64,000 nucleotides of DNA from Candidatus Enterococcus moelleringii (lineage in GTDB: Bacteria > Bacillota > Bacilli > Lactobacillales > Enterococcaceae), in the NCBI RefSeq assembly GCF_017377575.1, contig NZ_JAFREM010000004.1:372001-436000 (forward strand), read 5' to 3'. Each line of letters opens with the position of its first letter. The stretch's first letter is position 1. The notes under the pieces are model-generated. The model was not told the origin of the DNA. It saw only the letters and a program-made list of their open reading frames with translations, and made no database searches. The position numbers were made by a program, and so were the translations under genes. Below, in pieces: positions 25,367 to 34,136 of this stretch.

Positions 25367-25644
25367 TCGATCCCCCCTAACTGGTTCCTTAAGAATACTC
25401 CTTCTCAGTCTTCTCCACCATCGTTCCAGCAGTCATCCATCTAACAAAAACGTTAGACGATTATTCAAGAAACAAAATAATTTTGAAGCATGACGATATT
25501 GTAAGTTCGTTTACAGCTGATTCGATGTCGATCTTTTCCATTCTCCCCTAGAATAGGGTTGTGAGTTGCCGCCAATCCGACAGCTCAACTTTTTTGCCTA
25601 ATGACAGGATTGAAAATGACAACCAGAGAAAGAGGAAAATATAT

Positions 25645-26238
25645 ATGAAGAAGTTAATCGCAACAATTGGTTTGTTGGCAGCAATAATCGGAGGGGGCTT
25701 TTTTGCCTACGAGACCTTCCGCCACAAACCGGTTCATGGAATCATCGTATTGGATTACGACAAACAAAAAATAGATAACAAGCTGGCCCAATTGGATAAG
25801 GATGCCAAGCAAGTACAAGTAGAAGGGAAATGGCAGGATGACAATCATCTATTGGTTCTATCTCAAGAAGAAGCGCTAAAATTGACTACTTTGAAAGCAT
25901 TGAATAAAGTAACTACAGAGAAGGATCACTTCTTGTTTGAGCCGGTTACGAAATTACCTGACCAGCTGCCGCTGTTGTTTTCCAAAGATTCAACCATCAC
26001 CGTCACTGATGATGCTGGCGAAACTATTACACCTAATCAGACGGAATATGTCGTTTTAGGCGATTCATCCATGTTCGTTTCTCACATTTTAGTTACGGAT
26101 AACGCCATGTACCAAAAATTCCAAAACGCACCGACGATTCACATAGCGGCGATTCGCTCAAATGAGGATGCATCAAAAGTGATTACCGACTACAAAGACT
26201 TGAAAATCCAGCAGATGTATAATCCTGACAACCAATAG
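25645..26238 (+). CDS. Hypothetical membrane-anchored protein
   Basis: 197 residues. MKKLIATIGLLAAIIGGGFFAYETF is an uncleaved-looking N-terminal anchor; the rest (from HKPVHGIIVLDYDKQKIDNKLAQ) is predicted to lie outside. There is no lipobox cysteine. No domain is recognised. ATG 25645 follows GAGG by 9 nt; a longer GTG frame to 25561 has no site. The TraX-like gene begins 17 bp downstream, so the two may be co-transcribed. Confidence 0.7.
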   Translation: MKKLIATIGLLAAIIGGGFFAYETFRHKPVHGIIVLDYDKQKIDNKLAQLDKDAKQVQVEGKWQDDNHLLVLSQEEALKLTTLKALNKVTTEKDHFLFEPVTKLPDQLPLLFSKDSTITVTDDAGETITPNQTEYVVLGDSSMFVSHILVTDNAMYQKFQNAPTIHIAAIRSNEDASKVITDYKDLKIQQMYNPDNQ

Positions 26239-26255
26239 AAAATGAGGTATTGAAC

Positions 26256-26999
26256 ATGTTTAATCGAAATCAATTGAAAATTGCTATGATGGGCCTAATG
26301 ACTTTAGATCATATCGCCCCCTTTATTACGGGAGAATGGGCCACCTTTTTCCATGCCCTGACCCGCTGTGTGGCGGTCTTCTTCGGCTATATGCTGGTGG
26401 AAGGCTTCCATTATACCCGCAACCAAAAGGGCTATATCGGCCGCTTGTATGGTTGGGCGTTGGTGATGTTGGCAGGGAACTTCGTGATCAATCACCTGCT
26501 GCAAGGCCCCGTTCAGATTCACAACAATATTTTCCTGACCTTAGCGGTGGGCGCCACCTTGCTTTACTTGATTGAATTATTTCAACGAGGACTGTCAACG
26601 CCAAAAAAATTCATGCTGGTCCTCGGGTTCCTGATCTTACTACTGGTTGGATCGGTGTTGACCGAAGGTGGCATCGTGGTCTTGCCATTTATCCTGATCA
26701 CTTACTTTACTAAAAACAATTGGATCAGACGGGATTTTCTATATGTACTTTTTGCGCTAGTTTTATTGGTACTGTTTGACCTGTCACCGATTCTGCAATC
26801 GCAAACTAGCCGGGAATTTTGGCTGAACTTGGGCTTTAATTCTTCATGGATGTTTATTACCGTGATTCCGATACTTCATCTTTACAATGGCGAAAAAGGC
26901 AGCAGTAAGCCTTGGGCGAAATACCTGTTTTACGTGTACTATCCCTTACATTTATGGGGAATTGCTTTGTTAGCGATGGTTCTAGGTACTTCTTACTAA
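26256..26999 (+). CDS. TraX-like multi-pass membrane acyltransferase
   Basis: 247 residues and about eight membrane segments. LMTLDHIAPFI near residue 17 and the TRCVAVFFGYMLVEGFHYTRNQKGYIGRLYGWALVML block match the TraX family, named after the F-pilin acetylase. The C-terminus shows the family HxxY-type end (KYLFYVYYPLHLWGI). In Gram-positives these are chromosomal and of unknown substrate. ATG 26256 has GAGG 8 nt upstream. It follows the anchored protein at 25645 closely. Confidence 0.82.
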   Translation: MFNRNQLKIAMMGLMTLDHIAPFITGEWATFFHALTRCVAVFFGYMLVEGFHYTRNQKGYIGRLYGWALVMLAGNFVINHLLQGPVQIHNNIFLTLAVGATLLYLIELFQRGLSTPKKFMLVLGFLILLLVGSVLTEGGIVVLPFILITYFTKNNWIRRDFLYVLFALVLLVLFDLSPILQSQTSREFWLNLGFNSSWMFITVIPILHLYNGEKGSSKPWAKYLFYVYYPLHLWGIALLAMVLGTSY

Positions 27000-27068
27000 T
27001 CAAGATTCGGGAGAATTTTGCCGTTTCATGCTATGCTTAGCTTCATCTGAATCATAAAGGAGAAAATA

Positions 27069-28091
27069 ATGTTCGTTACGTTTGTTTGTTTAGCGCTTTT
27101 AGCCGTGGGCGGCGCGGTATTGGTAAAAGAAAGAAGAAGTATGTTTGGCGGGTTGCTTTTCGCTTTTAGCGGCATGCTGCTGGTATTCCTTGGTTTAGTC
27201 GAGGCCCTGACCCGCTTGGCTAATTCCTCAGCAATTGGCGATACGGCCTCGCTAGTAATCGTTTATGGCTTGTTTCCACTAATTTTTCTGGCGATTGTTT
27301 TAGCCTTTATTTTTAATACTCGCACCATGAGCACCAAGGAAGGCCGCAGCTTTACGGCCAAGCTGTCGGCGATGTTAGGACTGAACGTTTTAATTGCTGT
27401 ACCGCTGTTTTTCTACTTAATCGTGATGGGCAATGGTCCTTTGCCCTTAGTGGTTTACAATTTACTGATTTTTTTGCTGATCTTGGACTTACTGCTGGTG
27501 CTGCTGTTTGCCTGCTACCTGTTTTATTCCTGGATGTATCAAATGCTGCCGGTGAAAAAACAGGTGGATTACATCATCGTTTTAGGCTCCGGCATTCGCA
27601 GTGAAGAAGTGCCGCCTTTATTGAAGAGTCGCTTAGATAAAGGGCTGGAATACTATCACAAAAATAAAGATGCCTACATTGTAGTCAGCGGCGGGCAAGG
27701 TCCCGACGAACCGGTGTCAGAAGCCTTCGCTATGAAAAAATACTTATTATCCCAAGGTGTCCCTGACGAACGGATCCTAGTAGAAGATCGTTCCACCACC
27801 ACGCTGGAAAACATGAAGTTCTCAAAAGAAGTGATCACTAAGCATTGGCAAAAAGCCGGTACGCCATCGGTTCTTTTCTCCACCAACAATTATCACGTCC
27901 TGCGCGGCGCAGTTTATGCCAGAAAAGCGGGCTTGAAAGCTGAAGGTGTCGGTGCACCCACTGCCTTTTACTTCCTGCCTTCTGCATTGATTCGCGAATA
28001 CATCGCCATGCTGGTTCATTTCAAATGGTTCACTGGATTCTTAGTCATCCTTTGTTTAGCCTTTGTTATCCGCAGTGCGTTGCCCATCTAA
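27069..28091 (+). CDS. DUF218 (YdcF/ElyC-like) membrane protein
   Basis: 340 residues. Four or five membrane helices (about 1-165) precede a DUF218 domain: VDYIIVLGSGIRSEEVPPLLKSRLDKGLEYY, YIVVSGGQGPDEPVSEAFAMKKYLLSQGVPDERILVEDRSTTTLENM, and SVLFSTNNYHVLRGAVYARKAGL. A final membrane helix ends the protein. DUF218 proteins are tied to envelope precursor metabolism in some bacteria; the role here is unknown. RBS AAAGGAG before ATG. Convergent with the aminotransferase across a shared terminator. Confidence 0.87.
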   Translation: MFVTFVCLALLAVGGAVLVKERRSMFGGLLFAFSGMLLVFLGLVEALTRLANSSAIGDTASLVIVYGLFPLIFLAIVLAFIFNTRTMSTKEGRSFTAKLSAMLGLNVLIAVPLFFYLIVMGNGPLPLVVYNLLIFLLILDLLLVLLFACYLFYSWMYQMLPVKKQVDYIIVLGSGIRSEEVPPLLKSRLDKGLEYYHKNKDAYIVVSGGQGPDEPVSEAFAMKKYLLSQGVPDERILVEDRSTTTLENMKFSKEVITKHWQKAGTPSVLFSTNNYHVLRGAVYARKAGLKAEGVGAPTAFYFLPSALIREYIAMLVHFKWFTGFLVILCLAFVIRSALPI

Positions 28092-28093
28092 AA

Positions 28094-28130
28094 AGGCACA
28101 ATCCTCACTTTTTGAGGATTGCGCCTTTTT
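28094..28130. terminator. Bidirectional terminator
   Basis: GGCACAATCCTCA / TGAGGATTGCGCC stem, flanked by AAAA and TTTTT. Confidence 0.88.
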
Positions 28131-28131
28131 C

Positions 28132-29253
28132 TTATATCGTTGCTAAATATTCCGAAAACTTATTCAAGCCGGCAATCAGTTCTTCCGTCTTACAAGCATA
28201 GCCGATGCGAATACACTGTTCAAATTCAAAACAGTCTCCTGGGGTAAACAGCAGGCCATGATTATCGATCAAATCAATACACAGGTCACGACTTGGGCGA
28301 TCAAAATCATAATACAGCAGCGTAACCGTTCCGGCCTTAGGTTTCACATAGCTGATATGCTTTTCCTTTTGTACCCATTCGTCTAAGATCTTCAAATTGT
28401 CCCGCACGATTTTTTTGTTGCGAGCTAAAATTTTGTCTTTATTGGCTAAAGCAATGCCGGCTAATTCCTCATCCAGCATGCCGCAGCTAATAGTATTGTG
28501 GTCCCGATGCAAGCTGCATTCCTCGATCACTTCTGGATTCCTGGTAGCGATCCAGCCAAGGCGCAGGCCTGCCAGTGAGAAGACCTTCGACATACTGCTG
28601 ACGCTGATCCCTTTATCATACAGATCGGCAATCGACGGGCTGTCTTCCTCTGCTTGGGTCAAGCCGCGATAAGTTTCATCTGATAAGACGTAAGCCCCCA
28701 CTGATTCAGCGATAGCCACAATTTCCTTCAGCATCCCTTCATCCATCAAGGACCCGGCTGGATTGTTAGGATTGTTGATAATAATCATCTTGGTTTTATC
28801 CGAAACCAGTTGGCGAACCTCCGCCAAATCCGGCAAAAAGTTGTTTTCCGGACTTAAAGTATGCCGTTTCACCGTGGCTCTAAAGGATTCAGGAATCGAG
28901 TACAGCTGCTGGTAAGTCGGCAAGACGGCTACCACTTCATCCTCCGGCTCGATCATAGAATACAGCACCAAATGATTGGCTCCAATTGCTCCATGGGTAG
29001 TCAGCACCTGTTCTGGTTTGATTTGTTTATATAAAGAAGCGATCCCACTTTTAAACACCGGATTGCCAAAAATGTGTCCGTAGGTTAAGCGTTTCTGCAT
29101 TAATTCCGTTAGTTTTTCTTCCTTATTAATCTCGGCTAATTCAAACAGCTCTTCCATGCTGATGGAATCAACACAGGTTTCACCGGTATTGTAGACGGCT
29201 TTTTCCTCGTGCTCGTTCATCCACAGCTCGACTTTAAATGGTTCAATTTTCAT
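28132..29253 (-). CDS. Class I/II PLP aminotransferase
   Basis: 373 residues, fold-type I. Seen are the NNPNNPAGSLMDE substrate segment, YVLSDETYRGL (the Asp and Tyr near the PLP ring), SVSSMSKVFSLAGLRLGW with the PLP lysine, and the phosphate-binding region GAIGANHLVLYSMI. The absence of a long N-terminal arm and the VYNTGETCVDSISMEELFEL start resemble VioD/capreomycidine-synthase-like aminotransferases, but the substrate cannot be told. ATG 29253 follows AAGGGGAG; the longer frame starts inside this site. Confidence 0.85.
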   Translation of the reverse strand: MKIEPFKVELWMNEHEEKAVYNTGETCVDSISMEELFELAEINKEEKLTELMQKRLTYGHIFGNPVFKSGIASLYKQIKPEQVLTTHGAIGANHLVLYSMIEPEDEVVAVLPTYQQLYSIPESFRATVKRHTLSPENNFLPDLAEVRQLVSDKTKMIIINNPNNPAGSLMDEGMLKEIVAIAESVGAYVLSDETYRGLTQAEEDSPSIADLYDKGISVSSMSKVFSLAGLRLGWIATRNPEVIEECSLHRDHNTISCGMLDEELAGIALANKDKILARNKKIVRDNLKILDEWVQKEKHISYVKPKAGTVTLLYYDFDRPSRDLCIDLIDNHGLLFTPGDCFEFEQCIRIGYACKTEELIAGLNKFSEYLATI

Positions 29254-29408
29254 CTCTTTCTCCCCTTCAAGCAAACGACCTTCATCGCGTATTTCTTAGA
29301 ATATACCACAAACCATCCGCTGATATCAGAGAAAAGCCGAAATTTTATTGCCCTTAAGTGCCCTCCATAGGTTACACTTAAAGGTAAGATAATCAATGGA
29401 GGGATCAC

Positions 29409-29978
29409 ATGACACAAACACTTTATTTAATGCGCCACGGGCAAACCTTGTTTAACCAACAGAAAAAAATCCAAGGCTGGTGCGATTCACCCTTAACGGA
29501 GCTGGGAAAAGAACAGGCTAAAATGGCCGCTCAATATTTCAAGGACAACCAAATCACCCTTGAGAGCGCCTACGCTTCTACTTCGGAACGAACTGCGGAT
29601 ACCCTGGAGCTGATTACCGATCTGCCTTATAAAAGAGTCAAAGGCTTAAAGGAATGGAACTTTGGCAAGTTGGAAGGCGAGCACGAATACTTGAATCCGC
29701 CGCTGCCTTACGGGGATTTCTTTGCCGACTTTGGCGGTGAATTGGAATTAGAATTTAGAGAACGCGTCTCCAGCACCATCTTGGACTTGATGCAAAAAGA
29801 AACGCACCAAAATGTCTTGATGGTTTCTCACGGCGCATCCTGCCGTCAATTCATGCGCAGCTGGGCCCACACTAGTGAGATTACCCACGAAGGACGCTTA
29901 GGCAACTGCTGCATCATGAAGTATGAATTCGAAAATGACAGCTTCCGCCTGCTGGAAATTATCAATCCTACGATTTAA
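29409..29978 (+). CDS. Histidine phosphatase family protein
   Basis: 189 residues. LYLMRHGQTLFNQQKKIQGWCDSPLTELG holds the catalytic RHG, and VLMVSHGASCRQFMRSW holds the second His. KEWNFGKLEGEHEY carries the acidic donor region. The family includes phosphoglycerate mutase-like and broad phosphatases. RBS GGAGGG lies 6 nt before the ATG. A shared hairpin separates it from the convergent ArsC/Spx-like gene. Confidence 0.9.
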   Translation: MTQTLYLMRHGQTLFNQQKKIQGWCDSPLTELGKEQAKMAAQYFKDNQITLESAYASTSERTADTLELITDLPYKRVKGLKEWNFGKLEGEHEYLNPPLPYGDFFADFGGELELEFRERVSSTILDLMQKETHQNVLMVSHGASCRQFMRSWAHTSEITHEGRLGNCCIMKYEFENDSFRLLEIINPTI

Positions 29979-29983
29979 CGAAA

Positions 29984-30025
29984 AACCGAGGAACCGCCGT
30001 CATCTTAGACAGCTGTTCCTCGGTT
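29984..30025. terminator. Terminator between convergent genes
   Basis: CCGAGGAAC / GTTCCTCGG with a 20-nt internal region. The minus-strand tail is GTTTTTCG; the plus-strand tail is TTCATTTAT. Confidence 0.65.
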
Positions 30026-30033
30026 CATTTATG

Positions 30034-30393
30034 CTAAAACACGTCTGCACTTACCCCAAAAGCCGTCAGCTTCTCAGGATCGTAACCGACACACAAGTTC
30101 TTTTCATTAAACAAGATCGGACGATTGATTAAATCTGGATATTTCCGCAATGTTTCTAACAGTTCCTCCGGTGGAAGCTTGGAATAATCGACTTCCAGTT
30201 CATTGTAAATCGGCGAACCCACCGTAAGAATTTCATCGACATCCTCCACCAGCTGCAAAATCCTCGCCAGTGTTTCTTTTTTCATCGGTTCGGTTTGCAA
30301 ATTGCTGTACTCAAAGTCCACGTTATTCATTTGCAGCAGCTTTTTCGTTTTCCGGCAGTTGGGGCACCCCGGATCAGACAATACTTGGATCAT
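30034..30393 (-). CDS. ArsC/Spx-family thioredoxin-fold protein
   Basis: 119 residues. An N-terminal CxxC-type motif (DPGCPNCRKTKKLL) and DLINRPILFNEKNLCVGYDPEKL near the C-terminus fit the ArsC/Spx/MgsR group. Spx binds the RNA polymerase alpha subunit and uses its CxxC as a thiol switch; the arsenate reductases of this fold use one Cys. Spx typically has 130 or so residues with an RPI segment, which is present, so either role is possible. RBS AAGGAGTG. Confidence 0.85.
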   Translation of the reverse strand: MIQVLSDPGCPNCRKTKKLLQMNNVDFEYSNLQTEPMKKETLARILQLVEDVDEILTVGSPIYNELEVDYSKLPPEELLETLRKYPDLINRPILFNEKNLCVGYDPEKLTAFGVSADVF

Positions 30394-30548
30394 TTACATC
30401 ACTCCTTCATTTCTTTTTATCAAAACATGCCGATTTTTGGCAAACCGCGATTGCGGTCAAAAGGGTTATCGACCTTGTTTTTGTCACTTATGTGTTATAT
30501 TAAAAGTGTGCACTAGGTGAATTGATTGGAAAGTGAGGTTAGAAAAAC

Positions 30549-32063
30549 ATGCAAACGCAAGAAGCTGTCCAAAAATTCCTTTTGCCGAAGCAATCTGTCA
30601 AAAAAATCGAAATTATCCAATTCCTATTGAAGAATCAGCAATTTTACAACACCAACTACCTAGCCACTAGATTTGAAGTGAGTACCACTAATTTTTTGCG
30701 TTACAGCAGAGAAATCAAGGAAGACATCCTAGCTGTAAACAGCAATCTCGAGCTGGTTAATCAAAAGGGTCTGATTCGTTTGTATTGCTCAAACGAGGAT
30801 TTCACCTATCAATTTCACTTGCTTTTCAGCCATTACTGCCAACAAGCCACCAACTATCGCATCGGACTGGCACTGCTGAACCGAGAAGTTACTTCAGTAT
30901 TGAAGCTGAGCCAAGCCACCAGCTACAGTCCTTCCTATATTTATTCCCGAATGAAGGATATCAACGCCTTTTTGCAGCTGTACGGTGTAGGCATTCGTTT
31001 CTCAAATGACGGCGAAAAACAAATGCTGGGCACCGAATTCCAAATTATTTACTGCATACTGGATGTGCACTGGTCGATTTTTTCCAGCACCAAGCTGCCC
31101 TTTAATGCGACGCAAGAAGAAAAAGAATCGCTGCTGAATAAGCTGGTTAAAAAGGATGTCCTGCAAAGCTTAAATGGCGGTCTGCTGCACAAATTGTATG
31201 ATTTGCTGCTGCTTTGCACGAAGTATTATCCTTATACATCCTTTCAAAGTATCCGGGAAGAAATTGAGCATCACTCTACCACTAAGATTTTTCAAGATCC
31301 CGGTATCGATATTTTGAAAGCCTGCGCGGATCTAAGTCAGGAGCAGCGCATCATCATTAACGTGTTGAGCCGTTTAGCCATTACTAAGGTTTCTAGTCTG
31401 GAAGAGACGCAGCATCAGTACGAGATTTTACGCAAAGGGAAATTTACCTCCTTTGAATTTTCGGAAAAGCTGTTAACAGAATTCTGCCGCAAATTCACGG
31501 TTTTCTTACCAGAGGATCGCCGCAACATGCATATTCTGAATTTACTGCGCAACAAGTTGTACAATGAATACCTGTGCGAAACGCAGCCCAGCACACCGAT
31601 GCCATCTTACAGCTTGTACCAAGACCAGAAAAACTTCAATCAGATCAAGGACGATATCCAGCAATTCTATTTAGACTTTCGAGTAGCCCATCAAGAGCTG
31701 CTGCCGAAGCTGAAGGGGCAAGAAAATATCGTGTGGATCGTGGAAGCTCTGTTTCACATTTATGTGCGCTATAAAGCCGTTAAGCCGATCATTGTTGGCG
31801 TAAACTACACCAAGGATTACTACGTCAGCGAAGACATCATCGCCCAGATCGAGAAATTTTTTTCACCGCAGCAGATTCACCTGCAGAAAAATCATCTGGA
31901 GGACTGCGACATTGTGATTACTGATGCACCGGTGGTTGATCTGCCCCAGCACATTAAACGGATCTATTTATTAGGCGACGCCATCAATCGCAAGGATTGG
32001 GAACAGCTCTTCGCTAAAATCGGTACCTTTGTCTTTGAGCACCACGTCTACTCTTTTGAATAG
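30549..32063 (+). CDS. Mga-family transcriptional regulator
   Basis: 504 residues. The first HTH is FYNTNYLATRFEVSTTNFLRYSREIKEDI, and the second region is LKLSQATSYSPSYIYSRMKDINAFLQ. A long PRD-like helical centre and an EIIB-like end (CDIVITDAPVVDLPQHIKRIYLLG) follow. It is only distantly similar to the other Mga-like protein at 15874, so it is not a recent duplicate. Neighbours do not suggest a target. Confidence 0.82.
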   Translation: MQTQEAVQKFLLPKQSVKKIEIIQFLLKNQQFYNTNYLATRFEVSTTNFLRYSREIKEDILAVNSNLELVNQKGLIRLYCSNEDFTYQFHLLFSHYCQQATNYRIGLALLNREVTSVLKLSQATSYSPSYIYSRMKDINAFLQLYGVGIRFSNDGEKQMLGTEFQIIYCILDVHWSIFSSTKLPFNATQEEKESLLNKLVKKDVLQSLNGGLLHKLYDLLLLCTKYYPYTSFQSIREEIEHHSTTKIFQDPGIDILKACADLSQEQRIIINVLSRLAITKVSSLEETQHQYEILRKGKFTSFEFSEKLLTEFCRKFTVFLPEDRRNMHILNLLRNKLYNEYLCETQPSTPMPSYSLYQDQKNFNQIKDDIQQFYLDFRVAHQELLPKLKGQENIVWIVEALFHIYVRYKAVKPIIVGVNYTKDYYVSEDIIAQIEKFFSPQQIHLQKNHLEDCDIVITDAPVVDLPQHIKRIYLLGDAINRKDWEQLFAKIGTFVFEHHVYSFE

Positions 32064-32206
32064 TGAAGCACTATACTCTCAGTATAAAGGAAAATGATGG
32101 ATCAGATTATGATATTTTTGTCTAAATGACCACAATTTCAAGTAAAAATCGATCTTTGTTAAAGAAAAAACTAGCTCCCCTCCATAAATTAAACGACAAA
32201 GTAACG

Positions 32207-32236
32207 CAAAAAGGATTCCTGATTAGGAATCCTTTT
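32207..32236. terminator. Bidirectional terminator
   Basis: AAAAGGATTCC / GGAATCCTTTT perfect stem around a short loop; it overlaps the stop of the acetyltransferase. Confidence 0.85.
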
Positions 32237-32798
32237 CTAGTGCCCGAACCACCCGGCAAGGCGACCCAAAAGCCACAACATTTTTCGGAATATCTTTGGT
32301 AACTAAGCTGCCAGCACCAATCACTGAATTCTCGCCGATCGTTACTCCCGGCAACACAATTGTCCCTGCACCCAACCAAACATTTTTCTCAATCACCACC
32401 GGCAAATTGTACTGAGCATTCTTTCGTCTTAATTCCGGGTCCAAGGGATGTGTCCCGGCACACAACGTAACATTCGGCCCCATCATCACATCGTCCTGAA
32501 TCTCAATGCGCGTATCGTCCACCAAGGTCAAACTGGAATTGGCATAGACTCGCGCTCCAAAATAGGTGTTCTTCCCCCAGTTGGCATGCAGCGGCTGCTC
32601 AATGTAGGAGTTCTCACCAAAGGAACCTAACAGCTGCTCCAATAGTTCTGCCTTTTCTGCCTGTTTACTAGGCAAGGTATGATTGAACCGGAACAACAAA
32701 TCGCGATAAACCGCTTGTTCCGCCATTAACTCCTCTGTTTCAAAATACACCTCGCCGGAATTCATCTTGGCTTTTAACTCCTGAATATCCACCAACAC
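32223..32798 (-). CDS. Sugar O-acetyltransferase, left-handed beta-helix (maltose/galactoside type)
   Basis: 191 residues. An N-terminal helical Mac domain (MNSGEVYFETEELMAEQAVYRDLLFRFN) is followed by hexapeptide repeats (TYFGARVYANSSLTLVDDTRIEIQDDVMMGPNVTLCAGTHPLD with the catalytic His, then VWLGAGTIVLPGVTIGENSVIGAGSLV). It uses acetyl-CoA to acetylate sugars such as maltose or galactosides, probably for detoxification. It lies behind the PTS unit but is separated from it by a terminator. Confidence 0.9.
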   Translation of the reverse strand: MLVDIQELKAKMNSGEVYFETEELMAEQAVYRDLLFRFNHTLPSKQAEKAELLEQLLGSFGENSYIEQPLHANWGKNTYFGARVYANSSLTLVDDTRIEIQDDVMMGPNVTLCAGTHPLDPELRRKNAQYNLPVVIEKNVWLGAGTIVLPGVTIGENSVIGAGSLVTKDIPKNVVAFGSPCRVVRALEKDS

Positions 32799-32862
32799 AT
32801 TCCTCCTAAATTTTATTGCTTCTATTATATAGTTTTCTTTTGGTTTTTCCAGCTAAAAAAAG

Positions 32863-32893
32863 AAAAAAACCGCTCCTCCAAGAGAAACGGTTT
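32863..32893 (-). terminator. Terminator after the PTS EIIA gene
   Basis: Minus-strand AAACCG...CTC / GAG...CGGTTT stem followed by a run of T. Confidence 0.75.
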
Positions 32894-32901
32894 CCGACTA
32901 T

Positions 32902-33306
32902 TTATTCGTCATCCTCATCATCGTCAGCGGCAATCACTGCATTGACATGAGCGATATTGCTGGTGCCGGCGTGGATCAGATTCATTTCACTGCCGACCAA
33001 TTCGCTGTTGATGAAGTCGATCACCATCGGCATGTTCATACCAGCGTACAACTGAATGTCCTGACCTTCCATAATCATGCGAGAAACCACATTGCAAGGA
33101 GTTCCTCCCATTAGATCCGCCAGTACAACATAATCCTCCAAGCCTTCAATCGCGGCTTCAAACTTCCCGCGGAAATCCTCCGGCGCTTCCGATGGCAGCA
33201 AGGCCACCGTATGAATATTATCCTGCGGTCCCATGATCATCTCGGTACTTTTTTTCAGCTCTTCGCAAAACAAGCCATGGCTGATTAAGACTAATTGTTT
33301 TCCCAT
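32902..33306 (-). CDS. PTS mannose-family EIIA component
   Basis: 134 residues. LVLISHGLFCEELKKS holds the phosphorylated His near residue 10, and LADLMGGTPCNVVSRM is the family active-site loop. It passes phosphate from HPr to EIIB. An unusual acidic tail (DDDEDDE) ends the protein. Last gene of the GH35-EIIB-EIIC-EIID-EIIA unit. The locus order matches bgaC-gadVWEF of Streptococcus pneumoniae and gnbGBCDA of Lactobacillus casei, which handle Gal-beta-1,3-HexNAc. Confidence 0.92.
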   Translation of the reverse strand: MGKQLVLISHGLFCEELKKSTEMIMGPQDNIHTVALLPSEAPEDFRGKFEAAIEGLEDYVVLADLMGGTPCNVVSRMIMEGQDIQLYAGMNMPMVIDFINSELVGSEMNLIHAGTSNIAHVNAVIAADDDEDDE

Positions 33307-33326
33307 TGCTTTTTCTCCTGTCTCAA

Positions 33327-34136
33327 TTATTTAGAGATTACGCCCAATGCTGATAAAGCCACACTGACAATCAGCACGATGAAAATTGCTTTGGTTGATG
33401 TCATGTTCTTTTTGCCTAGCATCCAGTAAACAGCTCCCACAATTCCGGCAGGCAGCAGGCGCGGCAGGATCATATCAACGTTGTTTTGCATGTTCAAGGT
33501 TACATCCCCAATGCTTGGTGCCCAAGAGAATTGAACATTAACCATGGTTGCTACCAAAGCCCCTACCATGAATACCCCAAGTAAAGTTGCGGCATCGGTT
33601 AAAGCAGTCAAGCGATGCTGCATGGTGGTAACAAGCGAAACCCCTTCTTTGTAGGCGAATTCCAGCTGTTTCCAACGGAAGACCATTACGGCAATTTGGG
33701 CGACGATCCAGATCACGATCCCAATTGCATTGCCATTGATGGCCATGTTGGCAGCCAAGGCCCCGAAAATCGTCGGAATCAAGGCGGCAAAGATGGAGTC
33801 CCCGATTGCGGCAAAAGGTCCCATTAAGCCGGCCTTCAAACCAGAAATCGTTTCTTTAGCAGCAATCCCTTCTTTTTCTTCAATCGCCAAGTCAATCCCG
33901 GTAATGATGGTATTGAAGAAGTTGGAAGTATTGAAGAATTGAGTATGGGTCTTCATAATTTCCTTTAGTTCTGGTGTATCGTCTCCATACATTTTACGTA
34001 ATTGCGGTAAAATGGTATATAGGTAACCTGAGCCCTGCATCCGCTCATAGTTCCAGCCTAGCTGGAAAGTGAACAAGCTGCGTCGGTTAATCTGCTTAAA
34101 ATCTTCTTTGGTTAATTTGTAATTAGATTTCGTCAT
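33327..34136 (-). CDS. PTS mannose-family EIID component
   Basis: 269 residues. LTKEDFKQINRRSLFTFQLGWNYERMQGSGYLYTILPQLRKMYGDD is the classic EIID start; GPFAAIGDSIFAALIPTIFGALAANMA and the C-terminal membrane helix complete the fold. The ATG 34136 follows GGGGGAAATTGAAG and overlaps the EIIC end by 14 nt. The frame extension upstream to 34238 is an artefact of the overlap. With EIIC it forms the membrane channel. Confidence 0.93.
   Translation of the reverse strand: MTKSNYKLTKEDFKQINRRSLFTFQLGWNYERMQGSGYLYTILPQLRKMYGDDTPELKEIMKTHTQFFNTSNFFNTIITGIDLAIEEKEGIAAKETISGLKAGLMGPFAAIGDSIFAALIPTIFGALAANMAINGNAIGIVIWIVAQIAVMVFRWKQLEFAYKEGVSLVTTMQHRLTALTDAATLLGVFMVGALVATMVNVQFSWAPSIGDVTLNMQNNVDMILPRLLPAGIVGAVYWMLGKKNMTSTKAIFIVLIVSVALSALGVISK

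Noticed and set aside
25293-25493. 66-residue + strand frame in the MFS-downstream gap
   Set aside because: It is opposite the 27-residue peptide gene, has no ribosome site, and its promoter side is a terminator.
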